Below, in pieces: positions 7,332-15,419 of a DNA stretch of 21,772 nt (position 1 is the first letter of the stretch; each line of letters opens with the position of its first letter). The stretch is taken from the IMG/VR virus record IMGVR_UViG_3300008220_000092, positions 1 to 21,772 of that record; one strand, 5' to 3'. This DNA comes from a virus. Below the pieces are notes generated by a model. It did no database searches and was not told the origin of the DNA. It saw only the letters and a program-made list of their open reading frames with translations. Both the position numbers and the translations under genes were made by a program.

Positions 7332-8234
7332 ATGGCAGAAGATAATAAAGGTAACTCCGAAATAGGGATGCAAGAAGACTCTTTTGAGTCAGCAGAAGGT
7401 GCATCCAATACGGACTCCTCAGCATTCTTCGACCAACTCGAACACGAGGTAAATGGTGGAATAATCGAACACACTGAGGCAACCCAAAGTCAATCAAGTG
7501 GCTCCGAACAGGTAACCCACACAACACAGGACGATGGCTCCAATAACGTGAACCAGTCAGCCGACAGCACAGACTGGAAAAAACGCTACGAAGATAGTAG
7601 CAGAGAAGCTGTCCGCTTATCAGATCAGTATCGAGAGGTTGAACCTTTCGTACCTGTTTTGCAAGCGATGAAAAATGATAGTGGATTAGTAGAACATGTT
7701 AAAGACTATTTGGTCAATGGCGGTAAGCCAGATAAGACTATTCAAGAACAGTTAAATCTTGATGAAGACTTTATCTTTGATCAACAAGAGGCTATAACAG
7801 ATCCTCAATCTGATAGTGCAAAACTTTATAATGCACACATCGATAAAGTGGTCCAAGGTAGAGTGGGTCAAGTACTCCAAGCTGAAAAGCAAAGAGCGCA
7901 ACAGATCCAAGCTACTAGAAACCGTGCTATTGAAGAGCAAGCATTTAAGAAAGAGCATAACTTGTCAGATGCAGACTTTGAAGATTTCAAGGCTCGAGCT
8001 CAACAGCATACCATGTCGCTTAATGACGTGAACTTCCTGTTGAACCGAGACAGAAACAACGAAAATGTTGCGAACTCTACAAAGAAGGATATGTTAAACC
8101 AAATGAAAAATGTCAGGAATATGCCTACATCCGCATCAGGAGCAAACAGTCAAGGCGCACAGAGATCACAGTCAGATGAAATATTTGATGCGATAAGCGG
8201 CTTTGATGAAAGTGTTGATAACCTGTTTGGATAG
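7332..8234 (+). CDS. Capsid scaffolding protein (probable)
   Basis: A 300-residue acidic protein lying between portal and major capsid genes, the usual place for scaffold. The N-terminal 90 residues are disordered and rich in S, E, T and Q. The middle and C-terminal parts are helical and charged (QVLQAEKQRAQQIQATRNRA, about 178-197). A serine- and glutamine-rich linker (about 260-280) leads to a short acidic C-terminal helix. Such proteins guide shell assembly and leave before or during packaging. No protease domain is visible, so it is not an obvious protease-scaffold fusion. AAGGAG at 7320-7325 precedes the ATG. The assignment rests on position and composition, not on a conserved motif. Confidence 0.75.
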   Translation: MAEDNKGNSEIGMQEDSFESAEGASNTDSSAFFDQLEHEVNGGIIEHTEATQSQSSGSEQVTHTTQDDGSNNVNQSADSTDWKKRYEDSSREAVRLSDQYREVEPFVPVLQAMKNDSGLVEHVKDYLVNGGKPDKTIQEQLNLDEDFIFDQQEAITDPQSDSAKLYNAHIDKVVQGRVGQVLQAEKQRAQQIQATRNRAIEEQAFKKEHNLSDADFEDFKARAQQHTMSLNDVNFLLNRDRNNENVANSTKKDMLNQMKNVRNMPTSASGANSQGAQRSQSDEIFDAISGFDESVDNLFG

Positions 8235-8243
8235 ACTTATATA
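8215..8243 (+). promoter_or_regulatory. Candidate promoter before the major capsid gene
   Basis: TTGATA (8215-8220), five of six matches to the -35 consensus, is followed after 17 bases by TATATA (8238-8243), four of six matches to the -10. It overlaps the end of the scaffold gene and would start a transcript about 35 bases before the capsid ATG, a sensible place to boost capsid expression. In AT-rich DNA this match may be accidental. Confidence 0.35.
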
Positions 8244-8285
8244 GGTTTATTTGCTCTATCTAAGCATTAAATAGGAGATAGACAA

Positions 8286-9794
8286 ATGTCTGATATTCTA
8301 AATGTAACTGGAGACAGTTACATTAATGAGCCAACAGAAGCATACGGTCCGGATACGGCCACTGGCGCGCTTCGGAGACAATACAACTTCGGTAGTAAAG
8401 TCTCTGAACTCTCGCTATCACAAGATCCGTTCTTCCGCTTTGTTTCTATGGTGGCCAAAAAACCAACAGATGATCCGACTTTCAAGTTTACTGAAAGACG
8501 TGAATCATATTTAAGACGCTATGTATATGTTAATTTACATGGTGATGGAGACTCCACAACAGATAGCGAGGCTGGTGGTAATAGCAATACTGGTATAGCA
8601 ATTGCTACAGATGATGATGCTGATGGCGATAATATTTATATCGAAGTCGGTACAGATTGGCTATACGAAGGTAATAAGAGAAAGGCTTACGGGCAAACTG
8701 CTACCGCTATTGGCGCTAGTGGAACTGCACCTAAGTTCTTATTTCCTGGACAGCTACTTAAAGTACCTGTCTGCAGTGCAGAAAATGCATCTAATGATCA
8801 ATCGACAAATGACTATATGATTGTCAAGATTGATGAATTGATGAAAGGAGCTGCAACTAACTACCAAAAGCTACAGTGTAGTGTAGTTAAGGGTGTTACT
8901 GCTGGCTCATTCTTTATGGGTATGCCAGATGCTGCCCTTCTTAAAGGATCTGCTGAAGCTCTTGAACCGTATAGATGCTATGTATCTGGTACCGCATTTG
9001 CTGCTGGTACTGGGTATCCAGAGACCTGGCAAGATCAGCCATTCTCAGTCGCATCAGGCCAGACTCAAATCTGGAAAACCTCATGCGTAATGAATAATAC
9101 TGATCGTGCTACTGTACTAAAGTATGAAGGTAATGAATGGGCTCGTATCTGGAAGCAGAAACTTATCGAGCATAAATGGGATATCGAAAATAGTTTGTTA
9201 TTCGGAACCCAGAATGCTACCTATGGTACTACTCAAGGTGCTGTAGACTTCATTACACAGTATGGTAATGTCTTTGATCTTTCTAATCTGACAACCAAAA
9301 CTCAAGATAGCTTTCTTGATGACATGTCAGCCTTGTTAGATCCACGATATAATAATGCTAAGTCAACTATCTTCTTCTGCTCTACAGAAGTTTATAACTG
9401 GCTACATAAGTTATCTGGATACTTTTCTAACAATATTGCTAATGTCTACCCAGGAGATGGGCCAACTACAACCTCTTTAGGGCGTGCTGACTTTAGCACA
9501 TCAGGTAAGAAGAAAGTGTTTGGTGTTGACATTACGACTATATCTACAGTATATGGAGATATGAACATTGCACGAAATGTGCATCTTGATGGTACCAAAG
9601 TGAAAATCATTGGTATCAACATGAAATATTGTTCTTATCGCCCTCTTGTAGGTAATGGTTTAAATCGTGATACTGGAATCTACGTAGGAGTTCAGACTTT
9701 ACAGAACTCAGGTGTCGACCGTAGAGTGGATCAAATCTTAACCGAAGCTGGAATGGAATGGAGTTGTCCTGAAACTCATTCTATCTGGTCATAA
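8286..9794 (+). CDS. Major capsid protein (probable)
   Basis: This 502-residue protein follows portal and scaffold and is the expected shell subunit, probably of the HK97 fold. An N-terminal arm leads to a beta-strand region with repeated FRFV, FKFTER and YVYVNLH segments (about 49-84). A glycine/aspartate-rich loop follows (about 85-115), and later a long helix with WARIWKQKLIEHKWDIENSL (about 285-304) followed by a GTQ/TTQ segment typical of capsid proteins. The GVDITTI and IIGINMKY strands near the end fit the axial domain. Arginine codons favour CGN (12 of 18 by hand count), consistent with high expression. AGGAG at 8272-8276 precedes the ATG. The exact capsid family was not determined. 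Confidence 0.8.
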   Translation: MSDILNVTGDSYINEPTEAYGPDTATGALRRQYNFGSKVSELSLSQDPFFRFVSMVAKKPTDDPTFKFTERRESYLRRYVYVNLHGDGDSTTDSEAGGNSNTGIAIATDDDADGDNIYIEVGTDWLYEGNKRKAYGQTATAIGASGTAPKFLFPGQLLKVPVCSAENASNDQSTNDYMIVKIDELMKGAATNYQKLQCSVVKGVTAGSFFMGMPDAALLKGSAEALEPYRCYVSGTAFAAGTGYPETWQDQPFSVASGQTQIWKTSCVMNNTDRATVLKYEGNEWARIWKQKLIEHKWDIENSLLFGTQNATYGTTQGAVDFITQYGNVFDLSNLTTKTQDSFLDDMSALLDPRYNNAKSTIFFCSTEVYNWLHKLSGYFSNNIANVYPGDGPTTTSLGRADFSTSGKKKVFGVDITTISTVYGDMNIARNVHLDGTKVKIIGINMKYCSYRPLVGNGLNRDTGIYVGVQTLQNSGVDRRVDQILTEAGMEWSCPETHSIWS

Positions 9795-9805
9795 GGAGGT
9801 ATATT

Positions 9806-10000
9806 ATGGCAAATCCATTATATGGACAAAATAAGGCAGATGGCTTTCTTGATACTTTAGCAGATGCTGATGATAAAGTCGCAGCTGCTGGTACAGGTGG
9901 TACTGCTGCAGGTAATGCTGCTGGTGTGGCTACTAAAGTAATTCCAATCACTATAGCTGGTGTGGAATACTTTTTAGCATTGTATCCAGACAATGATTAA
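9806..10000 (+). CDS. Small head-associated protein (hypothetical)
   Basis: A 64-residue protein directly after the major capsid gene. It starts MANPLYGQNKADGFLD, has a central alanine/glycine/threonine-rich stretch (about 32-47), and ends with a beta-like hydrophobic segment (KVIPITIAGVEYFLALYPDND). A near-consensus ribosome binding site, AAGGAGG (9793-9799), overlaps the capsid stop six bases before the ATG, so strong translation at capsid-like levels is likely. Position, size and expression suggest a head decoration or minor capsid protein, but no family motif proves this. The gene ends shortly before a large hairpin. Confidence 0.7.
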   Translation: MANPLYGQNKADGFLDTLADADDKVAAAGTGGTAAGNAAGVATKVIPITIAGVEYFLALYPDND

Positions 10001-10017
10001 TCTGTTAAACTAGAATG

Positions 10018-10065
10018 GGCCTGCTCCTCCCCTGGGAAGATTTCTCTCCCCAGGGGGGGTAGGCC
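10018..10065 (+). terminator. Strong GC-rich hairpin after the capsid genes
   Basis: GGCCT (10018-10022) pairs with AGGCC (10061-10065). Inside, the 11-base arm 10026-10036 pairs with 10049-10059 (one G-U pair), and AGA/TCT can close the top around a TTTC loop. The hairpin is far more GC-rich than its surroundings. No T-run follows, so it is more likely a weak terminator, RNA processing site or 3' stabiliser of the capsid message than a full intrinsic terminator. Confidence 0.7.
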
Positions 10066-10082
10066 ACCTTAGATAGGAAGAT

Positions 10083-11717
10083 ATGGCAACCTTTACAGAT
10101 CAAGTAAAAGCAATCACTTCACTAACTGATGCTACAAACTTTGGTACATACTTAACGGATGGATTAAAAGATGTAGTCAACAGAGTTATACAGCTTAGAC
10201 CTGAAAAGGCTGGGCTTTTTGCAGTTAGTACAACATTAGAGGATGGGAATGGAGCCGATCTAGGAGGTGGCTCAGTTCTTAATGTGGTTAGGGAGAATGG
10301 TACTGCTGGTACAGACTATTTAAAGCTTACAGAAGTAACAAGTTCTAATACTAACGATAACTTTACCTATACAGCACATGGCTTAAGTGATGGAGATACA
10401 GTAAGGTTGAGTGGCTTTACAGGGTCAACTGGGGTGAATGGTATTACAGGTAAGGTAGAAAATAAAACTAATGATACCTTTGAGGTGGCAAATGTTGTAG
10501 TTGATGTTGATGGTACAGATGGAATTGTGGAAAGACTCTCTGTTGACAATTGGGTAACAGCCCAAAGAATTTCCCCAGAAGAGAGGTTCTTATCTAATGA
10601 CTCTACCAGTTTATACTATAGATCCAAGTATCATCCAGCCTTTTGGGAACTAGATGGTAAGACATATATACATCCAACACCTGGCTCTAGTGGTGATAGA
10701 GCTTCTATACATCATATTAAATATTCAACTGTAGCTGGAAGTGAAGATACAGGTGAGATAGTTGGCTTTCCTGATAGCTTTGAACATCTTATGGTCCTTT
10801 ATGCAGGCTCACAAGCACTATTAGAATACTTAGGAGACTTAGAGGACTCATTGCCTGCAGCTCTTGCGCTCCCAGCAACGCCGATATCCCCTGTATTAAG
10901 TGATTCTTCTATTAGCTTTACAGAAACTACTACATATACCGCTCCAGTCATTTCATTGCCAACATTTCCATCTTTAACATGGAACATGCCTACTGCGCCT
11001 GTGACACCAGCACTTGCCGATGCCAGTATTGATGCTTTAGGAACAGCACCTATATATACAGCTCCTGTAATTTCTCCTGATTTTGCAGAGATACAAACAT
11101 GGATAGATGATGATGATCCAGAGTTAGCACAATCTGCACAAGGAAAGGTAACCTTGGAGATAAATAAGTATCAAGCAGATATACAGAGTGCTCTTAACGA
11201 TTTTAACGAGCTTAATACAGAATATCAAGCAGATATGCAAGTTAAGACACAAGAGGCTCAACTACTATCTAAAGATGATGACCAGAAGATACAGAAATAT
11301 GGGGCAGAGTTACAAGAATATACAGCTAGTATAACAAAATTAGTACAAGAAAACCAAAGCAAGGTAGCAGAATGGCAAACAGAGTCAAGTGTAATAGTTC
11401 AGAAATATGGAGCTGAACTAACCAATAGTGTGAATGAGTTTAATAAGACACAGGTAGAGTACCAAGGTGAGCTACAGAAAGCTATACAAGAAGCTCAACT
11501 TATCTCCGCTGATGATGCTCAAAAGATACAGAAATATGGTGGAGAGGTACAGGATTATTCAGCCAATGTACAGGCGGTTGTAGCAGAGTTTAATTCTGCA
11601 GTACAAAAAGAAGGTACAAAATATCAATGGGCCCATGGGAGATATGTAGCTTTAAGACAACAATATAATGATGCTTTCGGACTATTAGCTCCGCCTAAGC
11701 AAAAAGGAGATAAATAA
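10083..11717 (+). CDS. Connector-like virion protein with coiled-coil tail
   Basis: This 544-residue protein has several parts. Residues 1-80 (DQVKAITSLTDATNFGTYLT and onward) and about 160-255 (FWELDGKTYIHPTP; FEHLMVLYAGSQALLEYLGD) resemble head-tail adaptor proteins. Between them, residues about 90-145 form a small beta domain (AHGLSDGDTVRLSGFTG, NGITGKVENKTNDTFEV) of the kind found inserted in many phage virion proteins. Residues 262-350 are a P, S and T-rich linker in which YTAPVIS occurs twice (285-291, 325-331). Residues about 355-535 are a coiled coil with QKYG-A/G-E at 404, 440 and 483 and a larger repeat with a 79-residue offset (380 and 459). It is probably a head-tail joining protein with a rod-like extension. 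Confidence 0.65.
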   Translation: MATFTDQVKAITSLTDATNFGTYLTDGLKDVVNRVIQLRPEKAGLFAVSTTLEDGNGADLGGGSVLNVVRENGTAGTDYLKLTEVTSSNTNDNFTYTAHGLSDGDTVRLSGFTGSTGVNGITGKVENKTNDTFEVANVVVDVDGTDGIVERLSVDNWVTAQRISPEERFLSNDSTSLYYRSKYHPAFWELDGKTYIHPTPGSSGDRASIHHIKYSTVAGSEDTGEIVGFPDSFEHLMVLYAGSQALLEYLGDLEDSLPAALALPATPISPVLSDSSISFTETTTYTAPVISLPTFPSLTWNMPTAPVTPALADASIDALGTAPIYTAPVISPDFAEIQTWIDDDDPELAQSAQGKVTLEINKYQADIQSALNDFNELNTEYQADMQVKTQEAQLLSKDDDQKIQKYGAELQEYTASITKLVQENQSKVAEWQTESSVIVQKYGAELTNSVNEFNKTQVEYQGELQKAIQEAQLISADDAQKIQKYGGEVQDYSANVQAVVAEFNSAVQKEGTKYQWAHGRYVALRQQYNDAFGLLAPPKQKGDK

Positions 11718-12277
11718 TGGCCGATCATATAAAGTATGCAGTATCAGTGGATGTAGTCGATCAATATACCCAACCTAGCATAGATTACACATCTGATGAG
11801 AATAATAATGCAGGCACTGTATCGGCAAATACAGAGTTATTTAGACATTATAGCGCGGTAGGTGGTACTATTGGGGCATCTGTTACAGCAATTAGTAATG
11901 CTACTGGAGGGATTGAAATATCTGGGACCGTAAATGGATATAGTGCAGGAGCACCAACTTATACAGCATTGGATACATCAGCTACTAAAGTATCTATAGG
12001 GGCTGATGACACCCCATATGCTGGCATATTTATAAAACATTCAGGGTTTACTGATGGGAACTTTGATACACGCTCATATGAATGGGTGTCAGTATGGATA
12101 GAATATACCTCTGGTAATTATGCATTGTTTTGCTCTATACCATCAGGTGGATGTATATTTTTACCAAATACCCCTGCTATTGGGGCTGGCTGTTCATTCC
12201 ATGTATCAGCATCAAGCGATAAAGTAGGAACGGCATCAGCAGCCACGATTCACTCACAATTAGTAACTATAACATAA
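11717..12277 (+). CDS. Beta-rich virion protein (hypothetical)
   Basis: A 186-residue protein rich in S, T, G and A with alternating beta-like stretches (ATGGIEISGTVNGYSAGAPT; SYEWVSVWIEYTSGNYALF at about 119-137). It has few charged residues and no helices of note. The composition matches virion surface or tail accessory proteins. It overlaps the preceding stop (TAATG), and AAGGAG lies inside the end of the connector-like gene, so it is co-translated with head-tail joining proteins. Specific function not recognised; decoration or a small joining protein would fit. Confidence 0.65.
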   Translation: MADHIKYAVSVDVVDQYTQPSIDYTSDENNNAGTVSANTELFRHYSAVGGTIGASVTAISNATGGIEISGTVNGYSAGAPTYTALDTSATKVSIGADDTPYAGIFIKHSGFTDGNFDTRSYEWVSVWIEYTSGNYALFCSIPSGGCIFLPNTPAIGAGCSFHVSASSDKVGTASAATIHSQLVTIT

Positions 12278-12293
12278 TAAACAGGAGAGACCG

Positions 12294-12494
12294 ATGAGTA
12301 ACGATGAAGTAAAACTGGAAGATGTTGCAGAACCTGCAACAGACTTTCAAGGCAAGACAAATGAAGAGCTCTTAGAGATAAGAGATACCTTAGCACAGCA
12401 ACTTCAACAGTATCAAACTATGGCTATAAAAGCTTCTGGCGCTCTAGAAGTGTTAGGCCAATTAGTAGTAGAACGGGAAGAAGATGACAGTTAA
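12294..12494 (+). CDS. 66-residue coiled-coil protein
   Basis: A short acidic protein whose residues about 22-60 form a clear amphipathic helix (NEELLEIRDTLAQQLQQYQ and onward), suggesting dimerisation or attachment to a virion partner. AGGAGA lies seven to twelve bases before the ATG. The end overlaps the next start by 11 bases (12484-12494). Small helical proteins like this occur between joining proteins in many podovirus-like genomes, sometimes as assembly chaperones, but no family is recognised. Confidence 0.65.
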   Translation: MSNDEVKLEDVAEPATDFQGKTNEELLEIRDTLAQQLQQYQTMAIKASGALEVLGQLVVEREEDDS

Positions 12495-12765
12495 GGAGAT
12501 TATGGAAAGGGCAGGTACGACTCAAACGGGTCGTGCCTTAGCCTATATTAATGACGCTCTAGATGAGATGGCTATATCTTCAGAGACACATGTCAAAACT
12601 GATAAGATCAATATCACTAAAGATCAAAGATTCTATACCCTACCTAGTGATCTCACTAAGCTTATGGATATAAGAGTCAAAGATCATAACAATGAAGATG
12701 GCAAGTATAGATCTGTACCTAGGTCTATTTATAAGCCTGTATTGGTAGACGAAGATGGCAGCTAA
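12484..12765 (+). CDS. Head-tail connector-like protein, N-terminal part
   Basis: This 93-residue frame starts MTVKEIMERAGTTQTGRALA, continues with AYINDALDEMAISSE (about 20-34), and then a beta segment FYTLPSDLTKLMDIRVKDHN (about 56-75). This is the usual opening of gp4/gp11-like adaptor proteins: a helical N-terminus with an INDA-type helix, then a TLPSDL strand. It ends abruptly at KPVLVDEDGS, where such proteins normally continue. The expected continuation (AYYIEGNKLAI) is found in the next frame, +1 relative to this one. It may be a genuine two-subunit arrangement, a frameshifted product, or a sequencing or real one-base indel. Confidence 0.65.
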   Translation: MTVKEIMERAGTTQTGRALAYINDALDEMAISSETHVKTDKINITKDQRFYTLPSDLTKLMDIRVKDHNNEDGKYRSVPRSIYKPVLVDEDGS

Positions 12766-13126
12766 AACATATGCATATTATATAGAAGGTAACAAACTTG
12801 CTATAATACAGAAGGATTCTACATCATCTACAGTAGATAATGAGTACAATATGTACAAGAGTCCTACAGAGTCTGTTACAGATGGTATAGAAGTTCAGTA
12901 TTCATATACTCCTACAGCCCCTACAGATGAAGGCTCATCTTTAGATATTACAAGGTATCAGGCAAATGCTATAGTTTACTATGTGAAGGCAAAGCTTGCA
13001 GAGGATTCAGGTGATATGGAACAGAGGGAGTATTTTTTAAGAGAGTTTAAACGACAACTAGAAAAGGGGAGTTCTGCTTTAAAAGGTGGAATCCACATAG
13101 TACAAGGATTAAAGGAGCTTAGATAA
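12755..13126 (+). CDS. Head-tail connector-like protein, C-terminal part
   Basis: This 123-residue frame starts 11 bases before the previous stop. It opens with MAAKTYAYYIEGNKLAIIQK, the strand expected in the middle of adaptor proteins. It continues with EVQYSYTPTAPTDEG (about 48-62) and a helical C-terminus, YQANAIVYYVKAKLAEDSGD (about 68-87), REFKRQLEK. Together with the preceding frame it would make a protein of about 215 residues, a normal size for a joining protein. No convincing ribosome binding site lies before this ATG, which favours coupling or an interrupted gene. The product would sit at the head-tail junction. Its stop overlaps the next start (TAATG). Confidence 0.65.
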   Translation: MAAKTYAYYIEGNKLAIIQKDSTSSTVDNEYNMYKSPTESVTDGIEVQYSYTPTAPTDEGSSLDITRYQANAIVYYVKAKLAEDSGDMEQREYFLREFKRQLEKGSSALKGGIHIVQGLKELR

Positions 13127-13545
13127 TGGCAGATTTAAAGAAGTATACCGTAGATGAGGTATTGGGCAAGATATTCAACGATGGTAGTGGTACCACTAAT
13201 ATACGTGGGAAGACTACTGGAGAGATGCTTAGTGCTGCATTAGATGATACTAATAACAGGCTTAATATAGACTTGCAAGGTGGAACTATTACTGGAGATG
13301 TAGCAATTGTAGCTGGAAATGGAGAGAGTGGAGACTTGACAGTAGCAGGCTCTGTCGGTATAAATGAGGTTGCCCCAGATTATAAACTTGATGTTAATGG
13401 ATCGTTTGGCTTTAACCCTGGTGCATCTGTTACTCCTGTAGACAATGGGGATATCGTTATTGAAGCTACAGATAATACAACTTTAACATTTAAACTGAAG
13501 GGATCTGATGGTACTGTAAGGACTGGTACTATTACATTAGCATAA
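13126..13545 (+). CDS. Small fibre-like virion protein with VGI repeat motif
   Basis: A 139-residue protein. A helical N-terminus (DEVLGKIFNDGSGTTNIRGK, about 11-29) is followed by beta-rich sequence with GDVAIVAGNGESGDLTVAG (57-75). The fibre-type motif VGINEVAPDYKLDVNG lies at 77-92, a variant of the VGIGTTSPxxxLDV motif seen twice in the large fibre at 19919. The C-terminus is a beta segment (TLTFKLKGSDGTVRTGTITL). AAGGAG precedes the ATG. Likely a short fibre or fibre-adaptor subunit; the receptor is unknown. The stop region overlaps a small perfect inverted repeat (ACATTA/TAATGT, 13534-13548). Confidence 0.65.
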   Translation: MADLKKYTVDEVLGKIFNDGSGTTNIRGKTTGEMLSAALDDTNNRLNIDLQGGTITGDVAIVAGNGESGDLTVAGSVGINEVAPDYKLDVNGSFGFNPGASVTPVDNGDIVIEATDNTTLTFKLKGSDGTVRTGTITLA

Positions 13546-13584
13546 TGTGTATATTTAGACAGAATAAAACATTGGAGAGTTAAC

Positions 13585-13872
13585 ATGATATCATTACTGG
13601 AAGCATTCAATGGTAGTATAGATACAAATAGGCTAGGACCTTCACAGAGGCCCAAAACACCCCCTAGAAGCTCGTCAAGTGGATTTTCCGATATGAAGTT
13701 CACTCACGCACTAATAAAGCATTTAGACAAGCTTTACGGACGTATTTTGGGAGATGAGCTCTCAGAAGTAGTCAATCAAGCAGATATTGTAGGAGATATA
13801 AACGGCATACCATTAGTTCGTAAGAACTCATACTATAATCCTGGGCATAGCAGTGTAACAGAGAGCGCGTAA
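13585..13872 (+). CDS. 95-residue hypothetical protein
   Basis: It begins MISLLEAFNGSIDTNRLGPS, has a P, S and R-rich flexible stretch (about 19-33), and then a helix FTHALIKHLDKLYGRILGDE (about 39-58) and a mixed C-terminus. GGAGAG before the ATG and the TAATG overlap with the next gene support translation. The helix is more basic than in the neighbouring virion genes. No family is recognised. Its place in the fibre gene chain suggests a small structural or assembly part. Confidence 0.6.
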   Translation: MISLLEAFNGSIDTNRLGPSQRPKTPPRSSSSGFSDMKFTHALIKHLDKLYGRILGDELSEVVNQADIVGDINGIPLVRKNSYYNPGHSSVTESA

Positions 13873-14342
13873 TGTCATACCCAAAGATCAAAATATCGGA
13901 TGACTCTGGGGAAACAGTAGGCATTACTGACAACCGTCTAGATGTTAACGTGGCTGGGGCTACTATAACGACAGGCGATATTGATGTAAATTTAGATTCG
14001 GCAACAGACAGTGTAGCTGTGACAGGCACAGTAACTGTAGACTCCCTTGATACCCAACCTGCAACCTTTAATACTGTAGACGGCAGTGAAATTACCACAG
14101 CAGATAATACTAATGCAGCTGCTTTTGCTAGTGTTGGCACTAATGTGAAAGAGGTGCAAATACAATCTTTATCTACTAACGTAGATAGTTTCTATATAAC
14201 TGATACAAGTGATAACCCTTGTGCAGAACTAACCCCAGCAGGAACATTATCCCTACCTATAAGTAACCTTAACTTACTGAAATATAAGAAGTTAACTAAT
14301 GATGGTACTAGTCAAAAACTCTTAATTACGGCATTAAGCTAA
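13872..14342 (+). CDS. Beta-rich tail or fibre-associated protein
   Basis: A 156-residue protein composed almost entirely of short beta-type stretches rich in T, V, D and S (ATITTGDIDVNLDSATDSVA; VAVTGTVTVDSLDTQP). A longer beta segment follows (EVQIQSLSTNVDSFYITDTS, about 92-111), and the end is SQKLLITALS. Similar threonine- and valine-rich proteins are common among phage tail collar and fibre accessory proteins. Overlapping stop/start junctions (TAATG) on both sides show it is one link in a translationally coupled chain. No receptor-binding motif is recognised. Confidence 0.6.
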   Translation: MSYPKIKISDDSGETVGITDNRLDVNVAGATITTGDIDVNLDSATDSVAVTGTVTVDSLDTQPATFNTVDGSEITTADNTNAAAFASVGTNVKEVQIQSLSTNVDSFYITDTSDNPCAELTPAGTLSLPISNLNLLKYKKLTNDGTSQKLLITALS

Positions 14343-15418
14343 TGGGAAGAATAGCACTTAAACAAGCTGGTATACCTAACCATAAGCTTCAGAAGAACCT
14401 TGATGTCAATGGGTTTGTTATAAATGATGGGCTTGCTGGTGAAGGCTTATATCTTAAGGATTGGGATGGCAATCCTCAAATGCGAGCAGGTTTAAATATC
14501 TCAAATCCTGCTCATACACTAACTGTATATGATGCGGACTATCCTTATATACAGTTTATAAACTCTCATACTGGTTCAGGGCAGAATGATGGACTTGTTA
14601 TAGGTATGCAAAAAAATGCTGCTGCATACATCACATTAAGAGAGTCTTCACCACTAATATTTAGAACAAGTGATACAGATAGGCTTACTATAGAGAAAGG
14701 TGGCAATGTAGGTATTGGTGTTGCAGACCCTGATACTACATTAGAGGTATGGAGTGCATCCACACAGCTCAAGCTATCTAACAGCGATACAAGTTATGCA
14801 ACAATAGGTGTTATTTCTGGTAGTAGACTATCTATTGCAACAGCAGAAAGTGGTAATATTACTATTGATACAGCTGGTGGTAATATAGCACTTAAGTCTG
14901 GTGGTGGTACTTATACTCCAACGGCAGATAGCGATGCTGCAACCAAAAAGTATGTAGATGATAAAGTTCCTGATACAAGTAAGTTTTATTATGATATCAG
15001 GATAGCTAATTATTATGCAACAGCAACAGCAAACTACTTGCCTCTTGCAGGGTATGTTACCGAAAAGACTTCTACTACGAGCAATAATGAATATCTTGCT
15101 ATGATTGCACCCTTTGATGGAACGTTGGAAGAAGTTGTGTGGAGAAGTGAAATGTCTCAAAATGGTGCAACAAGCCTGCGGATACTCGAGGCTTCCGATG
15201 AAACAGAAATTCCAGGCACAACCATATATAGAAAAGATTATACTTTGGGACTTACACAAGCTAATACAGTAGTAACTGTTGATATGTCGTCTCCCAGTGT
15301 TGGAACTGACCCTCCTACATTTACAAAAGGGAAATTATATGTAGTCTATCTAAGGCATCCCAATGCACCATATGATACAAATGTAACATTAACTTTTAAG
15401 TGGGATGTAACGAGTTAA
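14342..15418 (+). CDS. Tail fibre or collar protein
   Basis: This 358-residue protein has a fibre-like build. An N-terminal attachment-like part (LKQAGIPNHKLQKNLDVNGF, about 6-25) is followed by beta repeats and the motif NVGIGVADPDTTLEV (about 120-134). Another beta stretch (SGNITIDTAGGNIALKSGGG) leads to the junction motif DSDAATKKYVDDKV (about 196-209), common in phage fibres before a C-terminal domain. The last 145 residues look like a compact beta-sandwich head (EYLAMIAPFDGTLEEVVWRS, and a KLYVVYLRH strand), which could bind a receptor. It probably forms trimers, as fibres do. Confidence 0.75.
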   Translation: MGRIALKQAGIPNHKLQKNLDVNGFVINDGLAGEGLYLKDWDGNPQMRAGLNISNPAHTLTVYDADYPYIQFINSHTGSGQNDGLVIGMQKNAAAYITLRESSPLIFRTSDTDRLTIEKGGNVGIGVADPDTTLEVWSASTQLKLSNSDTSYATIGVISGSRLSIATAESGNITIDTAGGNIALKSGGGTYTPTADSDAATKKYVDDKVPDTSKFYYDIRIANYYATATANYLPLAGYVTEKTSTTSNNEYLAMIAPFDGTLEEVVWRSEMSQNGATSLRILEASDETEIPGTTIYRKDYTLGLTQANTVVTVDMSSPSVGTDPPTFTKGKLYVVYLRHPNAPYDTNVTLTFKWDVTS

Positions 15419-15419
15419 T

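Noticed and set aside
8229-8261. Weak inverted repeat GGATAGA/TCTATCT between scaffold and capsid genes
   Set aside because: Short stem with a G-U end pair and a 19-base loop; not convincing as a terminator or regulator.
13534-13548. Perfect inverted repeat ACATTA/TAATGT around the stop of the fibre-like gene
   Set aside because: Only six AT-rich pairs and no T-run; too weak for a terminator and likely by chance. Mentioned only in the gene entry.
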